A stretch of 64,000 bases of DNA from Dryocosmus kuriphilus (taxonomy: Eukaryota > Arthropoda > Insecta > Hymenoptera > Cynipidae): contig CM076191.1 of assembly GCA_038277395.1 (NCBI GenBank), positions 29,584,583-29,648,582 of the forward strand, read 5' to 3'. Numbering within the stretch: the first letter of the stretch is position 1; each line of letters starts with the position of its first letter. Positions 11,023-21,200 of the stretch are shown piece after piece. The notes under the pieces were generated by a model that made no database searches, was not told the origin of the DNA, and was given only the letters and a program-made list of their open reading frames with translations. A program made the position numbers and the translations under genes.

Positions 11023-11110
11023 CATTTTGACGCTCTCTCCTCCCTTATTATATCAAACTTCAATGTGCCCCATGTACAAAGAGGTTTACGTATTGTGGAT
11101 GTACCCTTAG
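11023..11110 (+). CDS. Unknown spliced gene, exon C, cut by assembly gap
   Basis: It opens after a strong acceptor (a T-run followed by ACAG, 11011-11022) in phase 0 and reads FDALSSLIISNFNVPHVQRG and on into the run of N. The 3' end of this exon and the rest of the gene are not visible. No obvious continuation appears right of the gap. Confidence 0.45.
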
Positions 11111-11610
11111 NNNNNNNNNNNNNNNNNNNNNNNNNNNNNNNNNNNNNNNNNNNNNNNNNNNNNNNNNNNNNNNNNNNNNNNNNNNNNNNNNNNNNNNNNN
11201 NNNNNNNNNNNNNNNNNNNNNNNNNNNNNNNNNNNNNNNNNNNNNNNNNNNNNNNNNNNNNNNNNNNNNNNNNNNNNNNNNNNNNNNNNNNNNNNNNNNN
11301 NNNNNNNNNNNNNNNNNNNNNNNNNNNNNNNNNNNNNNNNNNNNNNNNNNNNNNNNNNNNNNNNNNNNNNNNNNNNNNNNNNNNNNNNNNNNNNNNNNNN
11401 NNNNNNNNNNNNNNNNNNNNNNNNNNNNNNNNNNNNNNNNNNNNNNNNNNNNNNNNNNNNNNNNNNNNNNNNNNNNNNNNNNNNNNNNNNNNNNNNNNNN
11501 NNNNNNNNNNNNNNNNNNNNNNNNNNNNNNNNNNNNNNNNNNNNNNNNNNNNNNNNNNNNNNNNNNNNNNNNNNNNNNNNNNNNNNNNNNNNNNNNNNNN
11601 NNNNNNNNNN
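11111..11610. other. Assembly gap (500 N)
   Basis: Exactly 500 unknown bases, probably a placeholder of arbitrary length. ORFs drawn through it are artefacts. Confidence 0.99.
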
Positions 11611-12205
11611 CTTTTGTGAATCCAACATGGAGTTCCCCTACGAACAATAAATAATATGTATTATAAAATAAACACGAGATAAAAATATCGTTATAGCTAA
11701 GTGCACCCGATCAAAAGGGAAGAATAGAGAAAAATTCAGAATTTGTACTCCAATGAATACGCGATTTTTCCTTCATCTCGATAACTGTCTACAAGAATCA
11801 GCTAAAAATAATTTCACTATCAAAACGCTATGTTTAATTGAAATAAGTAGATTTTTTTCTCGTTAATAAATACATATCGTATGATAATTGTAAATTTATA
11901 ATAGGTATAAAATAAATAGATAGTGAAAATTATATGAATATCGAAACATATTGTTATTCAAATCTTGAACGTACAATCGTACATACTTAGACTGGATATT
12001 ATGGGGAAATTGTACCAATAATCAGACGTATTTTCCAGTTAGAATAACGTATCTTAATTTAAATTATTACGCGTTATTACGCATTATTACGTCGTAGTAT
12101 TAATCGTATCTTAATTATAGGTGCAGGTATTTTGAAAAACATTATTACAATAATTAAATAATTACTACTAATAATTATTAATTACAATTTTTATTTCATA
12201 CCATT
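11611..12205. other. AT-rich non-coding DNA
   Basis: Low-GC sequence with repeated ATTATTACG/TAATTATT words at 12060-12190. No gene or terminal repeat is seen until the DNA transposon starts at 12206. Confidence 0.5.
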
Positions 12206-12855
12206 CACGGTGCGCCAGAAGAGGGCTCTAATCGCGACGGAACGACCCCTTCAGGATTATTTTTTTTTCTCATTATACTATCAATTCTGCATTATTTAAG
12301 CCTATTTGGAAAATATTTGAATGAGCGCTTTTCGAACAAAATTATGCAACATGTATTTCAACGAAACATAAGAATAGGATAGTTTCATGACGAAAAAAAA
12401 AATATAATTTTATGTTTCAAAAGTGATTATGCGACTGATGTACTTTATGCAACAAAAAATAAGTCTTTTTTTTTATTTACGTAAGTGATAAGTTTTTCTT
12501 TTGACGTAATTATTACCTAATACAAAAGTAAAATTTAATCGAAGTAGTTTAACTAGATTCATTTAGCTACCAAGAGCCCAAACGTGTTTATTATGTGTAG
12601 ACGTCTATGTCATTTGCATAATTGCGGATCTTATAGGACTATTTCTGATTGTTTGAAAAACAATGAATCTGGTTGCGGAGGGTAGTAAAAGTATTGACGC
12701 CAAAAAAATATAAAAACTGCATAAACCCTCCAATCATTGCTTCGCTCACCTCTAGTCAAGAAATATTTGCCCAAGGAGTGGAGAACAGGTTTGGTAGTTC
12801 CGTTATTAAAGAAAGGTAGGGGTAGAAAAGTTTCGATTATAGAGGAATCACTCTC

Positions 12856-13251
12856 ATGCCAGTAACGTATAAAATTTACGCGAAGGTGCTTAGGAAGAGA
12901 TTAGAAGAACAGGTAAAAGAGAAAGCAAGTATTCCACACGATCAAACAGGATTCAGGAAGGGGATGGGAACAGTGGATAACATTTTCGTTCTGAATTATC
13001 TAGTCAACAGGAACCTGGGACAGAAGAAAGGAAAGCTAGTTGCACTCTTCGTAGATTTTAAAGCAGCCTTTGACTCTGTGAATAGGAAAGTTTTATGGAA
13101 GGCAATGAAAGAAAGGGGGGTCGACGAGGAGCTGATTGAGAGGATAAAAGAGGCTAAGACAAGGGTGAGGATCGGGGAACAGAAAGGGGAGGGAGCTTTG
13201 GACAGGGAGGGGTCTCAGGCAAGGGTGCCCGCTAAGTCCATTGTTATTTAG
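12856..13251 (+). pseudogene. LINE copy 2 reverse transcriptase, N-terminal half
   Basis: 131 codons with MPVTYKIYAKVLRKRL, DQTGFRKGMGTVDNIF (the QxGFR box) and FVDFKAAFDSVNRK, which holds the first catalytic aspartate. The frame runs into altered sequence (ALDREGSQARVP in place of the GCPLSP box), so a frameshift lies near 13195. It then stops at the foldback insertion. Confidence 0.85.
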
Positions 13252-13258
13252 CATAATG

Positions 13259-16038
13259 TATGAACATTTCACCAGCCAGACCCTATATGAAAACCACATT
13301 TTTTTTTAGCTAAATAATTTGTACGCAATTTGTATCAATTTGTAACATCAAAATTAGAATTTGTATCATAGCAGAAATAGGTTTTTTAGAGGTCTGGCCA
13401 GTGAAACGTTTCACCATCCCGGACCTAAGCCGAAATGAAAAACAAAACAGGTCATTTTATTCGTCTGAATTTGTATCAATTTGTAACACAAAAAACGAAA
13501 AAAAAATTTAATTTTTAACCGATTTTTAACCGATTTAGACTATTGAAAATGTTTTTCCAGCCAGGACATTACTTGAATTGAAAAAAAAATATGTCGTTTT
13601 ATTCATGTAAATTTGTATCAATTTGCAACACCAAAAAATTTTTTTTTTCAATTTTTAGCCGATTTTTAACCGTTTTTAAACTAATAAAATGCTTTTCCAG
13701 CCAGGACATAATCTGAATTTAGGAAAAAACAAAAAGCTAGTTTTAATCGTACCCCAAAAACCAAATCCTAAATCAAAATTTTTTTAAAAATGCTGAGAAA
13801 GTTTATTATTTTTATTTCGGCTATCATTTAGAAAAGCATAGCATAGTATAGTTAATAGTGTACACAGTAAGGCCCCAACTACTTGAATACGATACTCACC
13901 ACTACCAGCCACTACACTCACGTTGCTTTTACTGGGCTGTATGGTTACTGTATGGTTACCCCCGAACTGTACTTTGTTGTCCAGCCCATTTTTCAATGAA
14001 ATGATATTGCGTCAAAAGAAAATCAAATAAAGCTTGTAACTAACGGATTCGAAAGAAATTTTGACAAGCCTTATGATGGTTGCAATCATTTCTTGAAAAA
14101 AATTGTAGAGAAGAGGCGGCTATGTGGCTGTGCGTTAATGAAAAAGTAAGGAATAAGTTACGTTTTAACAGGTGAAGTATTTTTTTAAACTTCTGATATC
14201 ATAAATTGGTTCCATAAATGCTCTAACTATATTAAAATTAATTAAATCCTGCAACATCGCTTTCGGTGTACGACGTTCGAAAAATTTGGTGGAGACTTTA
14301 ACAGTATTGGATAACGTAACTATTGAAGGGAATTGTCGATTACGGATGGCTGGTAGTGGTGAGTATCCTATTCAGGTAGTTGGGGCCTCACTGTGTACAC
14401 TATTAACTATACTATGCTACACTATATATAAGGGTTGCCTAAGTGTTTTCTAAAATATCTGAATGATAGCCAAAATAGGAATAATAAAATTTCTCAGCAT
14501 TTTAAAAAAAATTTTGATTTAGGATTTGGTTTTTGGGGTACGATTAAAACTAGCTATTTGTTTTTTCCTAAATTCGGATTATATCCTGGCTGGAAAAGCA
14601 TTTTATTAGTTGAAAAACGGTTAAAAATCGGTTGAAAATTGAAAAAAAAAAATTTTTTTTTGGTGTTACAAGTTGATACAATTTTACACGAATAAAACGA
14701 CATATTTTTTTTTTATTCAAGTAATGTCCTGGCTGGAAAAACATTTTCAATAGTCTAAATCGGTTAAAAATCGGTTAAAAATTTTTCTTACAAAATTAAT
14801 TTATTTCTAAATAAAGTGAAGTGGAATAATATTTGAAGAAAATTTGAAATTAGGGAAAAATATTTTCTTCATTTTAACGTTTAGAATTGCAGGTAGGTAC
14901 CTGTTTACTGAAACGCTCATGCCGGTGACCGCTAGCTTATTCATACCTACACAAATTTACATTGACATCACACTGGATGCTTGTCTCGAAGTTTGTCAAA
15001 ATCTAATCAATATAAATTGGAAGACTGTTGTTCGTACTTCGTGGACTGTATTTTAATAATTCGATGACTTTTTTTTTCACTTTTTCGAGAAAGTCTGCAG
15101 CTCTTCCTTAAAAACTATATCAGATTAAAAAAAATATATAACCTATCCTAAACTGGGTGACTAGTCAATTAAAATTTCGGCAACTTATTTTTTCCGTGTG
15201 GAAATAAAGTTGTATTTTATCCTGGATTAAGGGCTCAACTTAAAAACATTTTTGTTCGTTTGGTATTATTTAGTTAGGCGAATTTTTGTTTGGATACTAA
15301 TTGTTGTAAGACCTCAGGTAATAGTCCTATCTGTTCCTTCATCCAAGGCGAATGTGCCCAGTAAAGGCAACGTGAGTGTAGTGGCTGGTAGTGGTGAGTA
15401 TCCTATTCAGGTAGTTGGGGCCTTACTATGTACACTATTAACTATACTATGCTATGCTTTTCTAAATGATAGCCAAAATAAGAATAATAAACTTTCTCAG
15501 CATTTTTAAAAAAATTTTGATTTAGGATTTGGTTTTTGGGGTACGATTAAAACTAGCTTTTTGTTTTTTCCTAAATTCAGATTATGTCCTGGCTGGAAAA
15601 GCAGCATTTTTTTATTAGTTTAAAAACGATTAAAAATCGGCTGAAAATTGAAAAAAAATTTTTTTTTGGTGTTACAAATTGATACAAATTTACATGAATA
15701 AAACGACATTTTTTTTTCAATTCAAGTAAACTCCTGTCGGGAAAAAACATTTTCAATAGTCTAAATCGGTTAAAAATCGGTTAAAAATTAAATTTTTTTT
15801 TCGTTTTTTGTGTTACAAATTGACACAAATACAGACGAATAAAATGACCTGTTTTGTTTTTCATTTCGGCTTAGGTCCGGGCTGGTGAAACGTTTCACTG
15901 GCCAGACCTCTTAAAAACCTATTTCTGCTATGATACAAATTCTAATTTTGGTGTTACAAATTGATACAAATTACGTACAAATTATTTAGCTAAAAAAAAT
16001 GTGGTTTTCATATAGGGTCTGGCTGGTGAAATGTTCGT
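13259..16038. mobile_element. Foldback-type element with three arms
   Basis: Its ends (gaacatttcaccagccagac at 13262, and the complement to 16038) are inverted, and arms of about 680 bp extend to near 13935 and from near 15350. GCATAATG lies at both borders (13251-13258, 16039-16046), an 8-bp target duplication inside LINE copy 2. A third arm copy lies at 14345-14785 in the right-arm orientation. No transposase ORF is visible, so it is non-autonomous; 8-bp duplications fit hAT or foldback elements. Confidence 0.85.
14345..14785 (+). repeat. Third internal arm of the foldback element
   Basis: Reads 'ggctggtagtggtgagtatc' then 'ggggtacgattaaaactagc' like the right arm at 15381-15560, followed by the same 'ctggctggaaaa' modules. 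It suggests a nested copy or an arm duplication. Confidence 0.8.
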
Positions 16039-17284
16039 GCATAATGTTAGCAGATCTAGAAGAGAAAATGGAAAAGAATGGTAAAGGAGGTACAGTTCTA
16101 GGAAATAAAAGAATATACTCACTAGCGTACGCGGACGATGTGGTGCTTTTGGTAGATAATGAAAATGGAATGAGCTTGCTAATGAAAGGATTCAAAGAGT
16201 ATGGTAGAGAGAAAGATTTGACAATTAATGTGACGAAGACAAAAATTGTATGTTTGAGAAAGAGAAAGAATGAAGTAAAGTATGGATGGAAGATAAATGG
16301 AGAAATGGTGTAAATGATAGGGGAATTTTGTTATTTAGGATTTTGGATCGAAGCGAGTGGTGAAAATGATCTTCAGGTGAAAAAAAGGATGGAAGGTGCC
16401 AGTAAGGTGATGGGTCAAGTGTGGGGGATTGGAAAAAGAAGATTCAAAGAGGACTGGAAGATGAGATTATGGCTGTTTGACTCACTGGTATGGTCAGTGA
16501 TATGCTATGGAGTGGAGATATGGGGTTGGAAGGAGTATAAGAAGGTAGAAAACATGCAAGAAAGATTTCTGAGATGGGTTATGGGAGGAAGCTGGAACTG
16601 CCCGGGCTATATGTTGAGAGAAGAAACAGGGAGAGAGAAATTGGTGATAAGACAGAGAAAAAGGGCCTGGAATTTCGAAGAGAAACTTAAGAGTGGTAAG
16701 GGTAGCAAAATAGCACAAGTGTGCCGACAGAAATTAATCAATAGAGAGAGGAGAGGTAACACGGGACATTCAAAATGGGAGGAAGAGAGATGACAAGTTA
16801 GAAGGGAATGGAGAATGTGTGACGAGGGGAGAGAATGGCAGGAAATTGAAGGCGAAATGAGTAAGAAGCAGGAAGAGAAGTGGTGGCAAAAGATTATAGG
16901 ATCAAAATATAATAAATGGTATAAATTAGTCATGATGGAAGGGGTCCCAGAATATTTAGGGAAATTGAAAAAGGGGTGCAGGTGGGCCAGGATGATACGT
17001 TTCAGAATGGGTGAAGGCATGAATGAATGTAAATATTGGATGATGAAGAAATGAAAATGTGCAGGGTATGTAGGTATGAAAGGGAGTCATGGGAGCACGT
17101 GTTGGAGAGGTGCACAGGCGAAGAGGAAGGGGGAAAGAGCGTCGTAGATAAAGTTAGGCGGATACTGAGCGGTTGTGGACAAGGGGAAAACTGGGTGAAG
17201 AGTTTAGAAAATAAAAGGGAAGAGAGGATGTATGGGGGAGGAGAGAGCCAAAACCAAAATCTAAGGAAAATTAGTGTTGCGTGA
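16039..17284 (+). pseudogene. LINE copy 2 pol, C-terminal half
   Basis: Frames 16039-16313, 16314-16793, 16815-17054 and 17036-17284. AYADDVVLLVD carries the catalytic pair, followed by the thumb (TINVTKTKIVCLRKRK, FCYLGFWIEASG) and a C-terminal CRVCRYERESWEHVLERC Cys/His motif. A TAA at 16312 and frameshifts near 16795 and 17045 break it. Confidence 0.85.
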
Positions 17285-17539
17285 CTTGGAAAAGCTTGAA
17301 TAGTAATATGGTAGAGGACACGGAAGCCCTGGAAGGTCTCGCGCACTTGTTAGATATTAGATGATAGACAGTAAGTTAGTATTTAAGAATTTAAGAACTT
17401 GTACATAATGGAGCGATAGTAGGTTAAGTCGTTAAGATAAGCATAAGGCATAGTGGTTAAGTGAAATTGTAAAGGATGTAAAGGGAACGGAGCCCTCAAA
17501 CCCGTAAGGGAGAGTAATAAACGAATCAATCAATCACAC

Positions 17540-18010
17540 TAAAAATTGTTTGGATTGGGCTAAGCTGTGCAATGTTGAAAGATCAGTAATGTACGGAACT
17601 CCAACACTCGAAGGAAATCAATTCCAAAAACTATTGGACAACGTTGATTATCTATTTGCGATATTGGCTGTTTAAAATACGTTAAAGTTCTTGAAAGTTT
17701 ACGTTCTGTGGTTAATAGCAGTTTTTCTTTAAAGTTCGAAGACTCTTATCAAAGTGATATTGATAAATTTAAAAAGGAACATATTGGCATTAATTTACCC
17801 ATTACTCCAAAGATTCATGCAATTTTTCATCATGTGCCTCAGTTTCGTTTGAGAACCGGAAGAGCTGGTCTTGGATTTTACAGCGAACAGGCTGTCGAAT
17901 CATTGCATCATGACTTCAACAAAACTTGGGAAAAATATAATGTTTCCAATGTGAATTCTGACTACCCTACAACGTTGTTAAGTGCACTGTTACGTTGTGT
18001 TATTTTTTGT
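17540..18010 (+). pseudogene. Transposase relic with LGFYSEQA motif
   Basis: The best frame 17708-18094 includes PITPKIHAIFHHVPQF and GLGFYSEQAVESLHHDFNK. Upstream, in another frame, 17555-17660 gives DWAKLCNVER and LLDNVDYLFAIL, so at least one frameshift (near 17665) is present. I recognise the '(V/I)TPKxHAxF...GLGFYSEQAxExxHxDF' pattern from multicopy transposon-like proteins of invertebrates. The Glu after Ser resembles in position the last catalytic Glu of RAG1/Transib-like transposases, which is an inference. The N-terminal part is missing, replaced by LINE copy 2. Confidence 0.6.
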
Positions 18011-18290
18011 TATATTAATTTAATCAAATATAATATATATTATATCAGTCAATACCATTTTCGAAGCGTAAAATTCTATGTTTTTTCGTCATAAAATTGT
18101 TATGCTAAGATGTTTCGTTGAAATATATGTTGAATATATTAAATTATTAACCTAAATTGTCATACAAATTTTTTGTTTCTATTTTTGAAATTTTATTCTT
18201 ATTTTTAATTTTTTTTCGAAAAGCGCTCATTCAAATATTTTCCAAATAGGCTTAATTAATGCAGAATTGATAGTAGAATGAGAGAAAAAA

Positions 18291-19581
18291 AAATCTGCCC
18301 GCTTGGCGGGCAGATTCTCATCGCCCGCTGCGCGCGCCCCGGAGCGCGCGACCTGATGGTCGTCGCGCTTCGCGCTCCGATATTTTTGAACCTCGCGCTT
18401 CGCGCTCGGGTGTTTTTGGTCCTCGCACTTCGTGCTCAGTTTTCGTTACTCATGGATCTGAAGTTTTCAAAACACCTGCTTTTAAGAAAATTATAAAATT
18501 TGAATTTTATTAAAAATTATAAATAAAACTAGTGTTCGTCGCGCTTTGCGCTCCGATCTATTTAAACCTCGCGCTTTGCGATCGAGTGTTTTTGGTCCTT
18601 GCACTTTTCAGAACAAATTTCGCAAGTTTTCAAAACACTTGCTTTTAATGGTATTATTAAATTTGAATTTTATTAAAAATTACAAAAGAAATTATTTTAC
18701 TTAAGGCCGCCCTTAAGGAACACATTCTCATCACGACAATCGCACTTCGCGCTCGACAATTAATTTTTTTTTAAATCCATTGTAGATTAGTAAAGTTTTT
18801 TTTGTGATTTTCCAAATTTTCACAATGCAGGTTTTCTATTCCTAAAAGTAAAACAATGAGTGTTCTAAATAAAATTTGTAGGTTTTTACGGTGGAAAACC
18901 TGCTCGTTCATATTTTCTCATGTCTTGCATAATTTTGCTGCAAAGTGGATATCTTTTATATTTAATAACATATTTCACGAATAACTCAAAAACTATGCGA
19001 CTTTACAAAAAAGTGATAGAGAGAAATTTTGTAGATCTTTTCGAGGTAAACAAATTTTTTTATTATCATTTCTTTCGTATCTAACACAGTTTGGCGGGAA
19101 AATTGAATTTCTTATTTTTTAATAGCGTTTTCTCGATTAAAAGCAAAACTGTGCATTTGACCAAAAAACGGTTGAAACAAAATTTGTAGATATTTTTGAG
19201 CTGAGCAACTTTATTTATAATAATTTTTTTGTATCTTTAATATTTTGGTGGGAAACCACAGTTTTTTATTTTTAACAACGTTTTCTCGATTAAAACAAAA
19301 ACCGTGCATTTTATCAAGAAATGTTTAAGACAAAATTTGTAGACTTTTTTGAGTCAAACAATTTTTGTTATACGTGTATTTTGTGTATCTTGCATAGTTT
19401 AGCCGGAAAATCGATTTTTTGATTTTGTAAAAACCGTTTTTGATGGATAAAACCAGGACCGCTGGTCAAAAACCGCTGGTTAACGAACTGGTCCTTTCTT
19501 TTTACGCCTTAAAGAAGTGTGCCATAGCGCCATCAAGTTCGATAAGTCCTTCGAAAGTTATCGCGTCCACATACGACAACG

Positions 19582-19613
<32 letters not shown>

Positions 19614-19755
19614 AACAGACAGACAGATACCGTCGTAAAACCCGTTTTTTCTGACTCAGGGAGTCTCGAAACGTGGAGATTTGATGAAAACACGGGGGGG
19701 GGGGGGGGGTCGTCAAATTTTACATAAATCTAATACCTTCTCTGATGAGAATGTA
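18291..19755 (-). mobile_element. HINE repeat, copy D, inserted in the right terminal repeat
   Basis: Read on the minus strand it starts TACATTCTCATCAGAGAAGG and ends with a gcccgcCAAGCgggc hairpin and AGATT. It interrupts the right inverted repeat of the 12206-19810 transposon between GGATTAT and a T run. The left repeat of that transposon (12250-12265) shows the empty site. It has the GTC/GTT microsatellite, the AAAACG modules and the GCGCTTCGCGCTC palindrome cluster at its 3' side. Confidence 0.85.
18300..18760 (-). repeat. GCGCTTCGCGCTC palindrome cluster in HINE copy D
   Basis: Repeats of 'gcgcttcgcgctc' near 18365, 18395, 18540, 18570 and 18735, with gcgcgccccggagcgcgc at 18331. This is the inverse of the cluster at 10262-10540, expanded by a duplicated block. 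Confidence 0.85.
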
Positions 19756-19952
19756 ATAATCCTGAAGAGGTTGTTCCGTCGCTATTAGAGCCCTCTTCTG
19801 GCGCACCGTGATTCTATTATAATACTGTTTTTAAATTATAAATCTTTTGTTTATTCCATCTTTTCTTTAAAATTATTTTGTACATACCTTGACATATTTG
19901 CAAATAACCTAACTCGGATATACTTAATTGAATAATAATTATTAATTTTTAA

Positions 19953-20103
19953 ATGGCATCTGATTTTATAGATGAGGAAACCCATAGCGATAGTAACGAT
20001 TTTGATATTATTATTATCGGTGCTGGAATAACAGGACTCACAGCTGCTCAAGTTCTTCTTAAAAAAAAAGTTGGATTAGACGTCCTCGTTCTCGAAGCAG
20101 ACA
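19953..20103 (+). CDS. Amine oxidase-like exon 1
   Basis: 50 codons plus one base. The start ATG at 19953 follows an AT-rich leader only 142 bp from the transposon end at 19810. An acidic N-terminus precedes IIIIGAGITGLTAA, the FAD-binding beta-alpha-beta with intact GxGxxG, then the LVLEAD end of strand 2. The donor is GTCAGT at 20104. Joining to exon 2 makes LEAD-K-TIGGRVF, the expected GGR box. Confidence 0.8.
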
Positions 20104-20232
20104 GTCAGTTAACAAATATTATTTTACATTTTAAAACTTAAATTAAGAATTTAAACATAATTTACTAAAATTTTAAATTTAAACTAATATTAAAAAAAAG
20201 TAAATATTTTATAACTTCTAATTGTTTGATAG

Positions 20233-20450
20233 AAACAATCGGCGGAAGAGTATTTCTATCAGGAGAAAGTAAAGCTTTTCATGCTCACACACTTCAAAAA
20301 AATATAACACAGCTTATAGATGAGTTAAAAGTTCAGGTTGTACCCAAAAGAAAAACCGAAGCCAGAAATATAATATTTTTAACGAAAGGGGGAACTTTCC
20401 ATAAGCTTTCGTGTTATGTTGCTGCTCAAGTTTATAATTTTTTCATATCG
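20233..20450 (+). CDS. Amine oxidase-like exon 2
   Basis: 218 nt following acceptor 'gtttgatag', donor GTAAAT at 20451. It encodes TIGGRVFLSGE and then QKNITQLIDELKVQVVP, equivalent to the 'Q..I..L..ELGL' helix. The 'DLGGSWIGP'-type flavin loop expected between them is missing, so the product would lack a conserved FAD contact. Confidence 0.75.
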
Positions 20451-20575
20451 GTAAATTATACTAGTCGTTAATTAATTTGATTAATCTAATCATTTTCGTT
20501 TTTAATGATTAAAAATGTATTTAAAATATTTAGATATTTAAATTGTTTATTTAATTTTATATCTATTTTTTTTAG

Positions 20576-20731
20576 TTACATAGTATTAGTAGAGATTTTC
20601 AATTCAGCACTTACACGAGTTATGAAATGCTAAAAATCTTGCAAAATTGAGTCTCGATGAATTATCGTCAAGTTTTACATTCTGGGGAACTGCAAGTTCA
20701 ATTTGTCGAAGCCTCATTTACACTTCTTGTG
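20576..20731 (+). CDS. Amine oxidase-like exon 3 with frameshift
   Basis: It enters in phase 0 and meets TGA at 20648-20650. A +1 change of frame near 20640 restores AKLSLDELSSSFTFWGTAS, matching the conserved 'MTMKELL...W' region, and leads to donor GTACAA at 20732 in the phase exon 4 needs. No alternative acceptor avoids the shift. Either a one-base lesion or an assembly error. Confidence 0.7.
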
Positions 20732-20828
20732 GTACAAAAAGAAACAAATCGATTTAAAAACTTTTCATAAATATTTTTAATTGACTCAAATTTATAAATT
20801 AAAAATTTTTTCATTATTTTTATTCCAG

Positions 20829-20947
20829 GTATCAGTAATCTTAAACAAGTATCTGCATTATGGTACCTAGTTATGCTTCATGGAGCCGGAGGTTTTCTTC
20901 AGAGATTGAAAGTATCTTTGGGGGATGAGAGTCGTTTCTTCCTGAAG
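20829..20947 (+). CDS. Amine oxidase-like exon 4
   Basis: 119 nt after acceptor tattccag, donor GTTTGA at 20948. It encodes QVSALWYLVMLHGAGGF, corresponding to the family's 'EVSALWFLWYVKQCGG', then ESRFFLK. The frame is open and the phase agrees with exons 3 and 5. Confidence 0.8.
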
Positions 20948-21060
20948 GTTTGAATTTGAACCCTAAAAAAAAAACAGAAGTTTAAATTTAGATTATACGT
21001 AACTTAAAAAAATGTAATGTTTATTTATTGATCTATCTTATCTTCTTCTATCAATTAAAG

Positions 21061-21200
21061 GATGGAATGGCTCAACTAGTAACAGAATTATCAAAGAAAA
21101 TAAAGAGCAATCGAGGCTTAATAAAAAGTTCCGAACCGGTTTTAAAAATTCAGTTCAATGACACAAGAGCCTATGTAACTACAAACCAAAACTGCTATAG
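21061..21200 (+). CDS. Amine oxidase-like exon 5
   Basis: 140 nt after acceptor 'caattaaag', donor GTATAA at 21201. It encodes DGMAQLVTELSKKI (family: GGSGQVSERI), then EPVLKIQF and YVTTNQNCY, matching 'P V x x I...V..NG..Y'. It ends with two bases AG, completed by A of exon 6 to give Arg. Confidence 0.78.

Larger units (their letters stand above)
12769..17535 (+). mobile_element. LINE copy 2, 5'-truncated, split by a foldback element
   Basis: The same family as 330-2850. It begins at 'cccaaggagtgg' (equivalent to 921 in copy 1) and ends with the shared 3' end and an (ATCA)n-like tail at 17523-17536. The two halves 12769-13258 and 16039-17535 join exactly across the foldback. RT motifs, a YADD box (AYADDVVLL, near 16126-16150) and the Cys/His C-terminus are better preserved than in copy 1. 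I could not find a convincing target duplication. Confidence 0.88.
12206..19810 (+). mobile_element. DNA transposon with CACGGTG ends, carrying nested inserts
   Basis: The terminal inverted repeats start CACGGTGCGCCAGAAGAGGG at 12206 and end with its complement at 19810. They run about 50 bp, then continue (tatcaattctgcatta, atttgaatgagcgcttttcg) to about 12345 on the left and 18215-18285 on the right. ATT flanks both ends (12203-12205, 19811-19813), consistent with a 3-bp target duplication. The CAC start and 3-bp duplication recall the CACTA/Mirage/Chapaev group; the assignment is an inference. Inside are a transposase relic (17540-18010), a LINE with a foldback in it, and a HINE in the right repeat. 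Confidence 0.8.

Noticed and set aside
11005..11647. ORFs spanning the run of N
   Set aside because: They exist only because unknown bases contain no stop codons.
12206..19810. Transib assignment for the CACGGTG element
   Set aside because: The flanks support a 3-bp ATT duplication and not the 5 bp usual for Transib, and the transposase relic differs from the clear Transib at 39817-41862.
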